Source: Comamonas thiooxydans
GTDB taxonomy: Bacteria > Pseudomonadota > Gammaproteobacteria > Burkholderiales > Burkholderiaceae_C
DNA: 64,000 nucleotides
Assembly (NCBI RefSeq): GCF_002157685.2
Contig: NZ_AP026738.1
Coordinates: 3,348,001-3,412,000, forward strand
Direction of reading: 5' to 3'
Shown here: positions 63,732-64,000 of the stretch, one piece after another
How the letters are laid out: the number at the start of each line of letters is the position of its first letter
Numbering within the stretch: position 1 is the first letter of the stretch
Notes under the pieces: model-generated
What the model saw: the letters and a program-made list of their open reading frames with translations, nothing else
Told to the model about the DNA's origin: nothing
Databases searched by the model: none
Translations under genes and position numbers: made by a program

Positions 63732-64000
63732 GGTGCATTTCCTTGTGAAAGCACTGCATGCGCATCAAGCTCAGCGATATAGGAAACCCACGCGTGAACC
63801 TGCTGCGCATTGCAGCAAAAGCATTCCTAATGGAATAGGTTTTTGGTTCACGGGTGGGCCATCACCGCGAGTACGAGCCTGCCCAGCCCAGCAAATAGCG
63901 CGTGATGCGCTTGGCCAGACCCCGCCCATTGTTTTTGCACAATGGGTATTCAGAAGTAGCTCGTCTATTTAAAGAATATCGAAGATTTTTGCGTTGGTGG
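63732..64000. other. Region upstream of parB, to the window edge
   Basis: About 270 bp with no gene supported. Short frames here lack ribosome-binding sites. It should contain the parB promoter unless parB is part of a longer operon that begins beyond the window. Confidence 0.45.

Noticed and set aside
1..64000. CRISPR arrays and cas genes
   Set aside because: No series of regularly spaced short repeats and no Cas-like protein was seen in the window.
1..64000. rRNA operons and intact tRNA genes
   Set aside because: No rRNA-like segments and no full cloverleaf sequence noticed; only the truncated tRNA-Val fragment.

Overview
The window is high-GC, densely packed bacterial DNA. Its gene content points to a betaproteobacterium of the Comamonadaceae, probably Comamonas or a close relative: an RND drug pump, GMC/cytochrome c dehydrogenases, Msr/DipZ oxidative repair, PaaI/SDR/MDR enzymes and many short intergenic gaps. 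The genus is inferred from gene style, not from a marker gene.

The left two thirds (1 to about 43.7 kb) look like ordinary chromosome. In order they hold: the 5' end of smc (truncated by the window edge); ynfA; a large CHASE/PAS/GGDEF/EAL protein; a flavodoxin-like protein; a TetR regulator convergent with an RND tripartite pump (adaptor, AcrB-type pump, NodT-type outer-membrane channel); two overlapping MFS exporters; a DUF1566 protein; two SDRs, an MDR reductase and a PaaI thioesterase on the minus strand; an O6-alkylguanine-DNA methyltransferase divergent from a small gene with a LexA-type box; an rRNA-type methyltransferase overlapping an esterase; a deaminase; a CynX-like MFS; an RNA ligase plus HD/P-loop kinase cassette; a choice-of-anchor I lipoprotein; a PhnD/PhnC/PhnE-type ABC importer behind a riboswitch-like leader; an Lrp regulator; a three-gene GMC dehydrogenase/cytochrome c operon; and a two-component system divergent from a periplasmic msrB-dipZ-msrA operon.

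The right third (about 44.6 kb to the end) reads as a genomic island. It begins at a 3' fragment of a tRNA-Val(CAC) gene followed by the native-looking tRNA terminator. This is what remains on the distal side when an element integrates into the 3' end of a tRNA gene, so the intact tRNA is expected beyond the right edge. The island carries a short tyrosine recombinase and a GNAT acetyltransferase between two ~145-bp direct repeats, a cytochrome b561, a complete heavy-metal-type RND operon with a His-rich CzcI-like protein, a HAD hydrolase, two XRE regulators with candidate operators, a group of unrecognised membrane and exported proteins, and a ParB protein overlapping an unusual 625-residue recombinase-like protein. 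Intergenic gaps of 0.5 to 1.1 kb and decayed small ORFs are common only in this part.

The most interesting items are the RNA repair cassette with its hairpin-rich upstream region, the attenuator-like leader before the ABC importer, the LexA-controlled orphan gene beside ogt, the unknown XRE-bounded gene cluster at 55.0-59.8 kb (including a 47-codon gene with its own terminator), and the ParB/recombinase-like pair.
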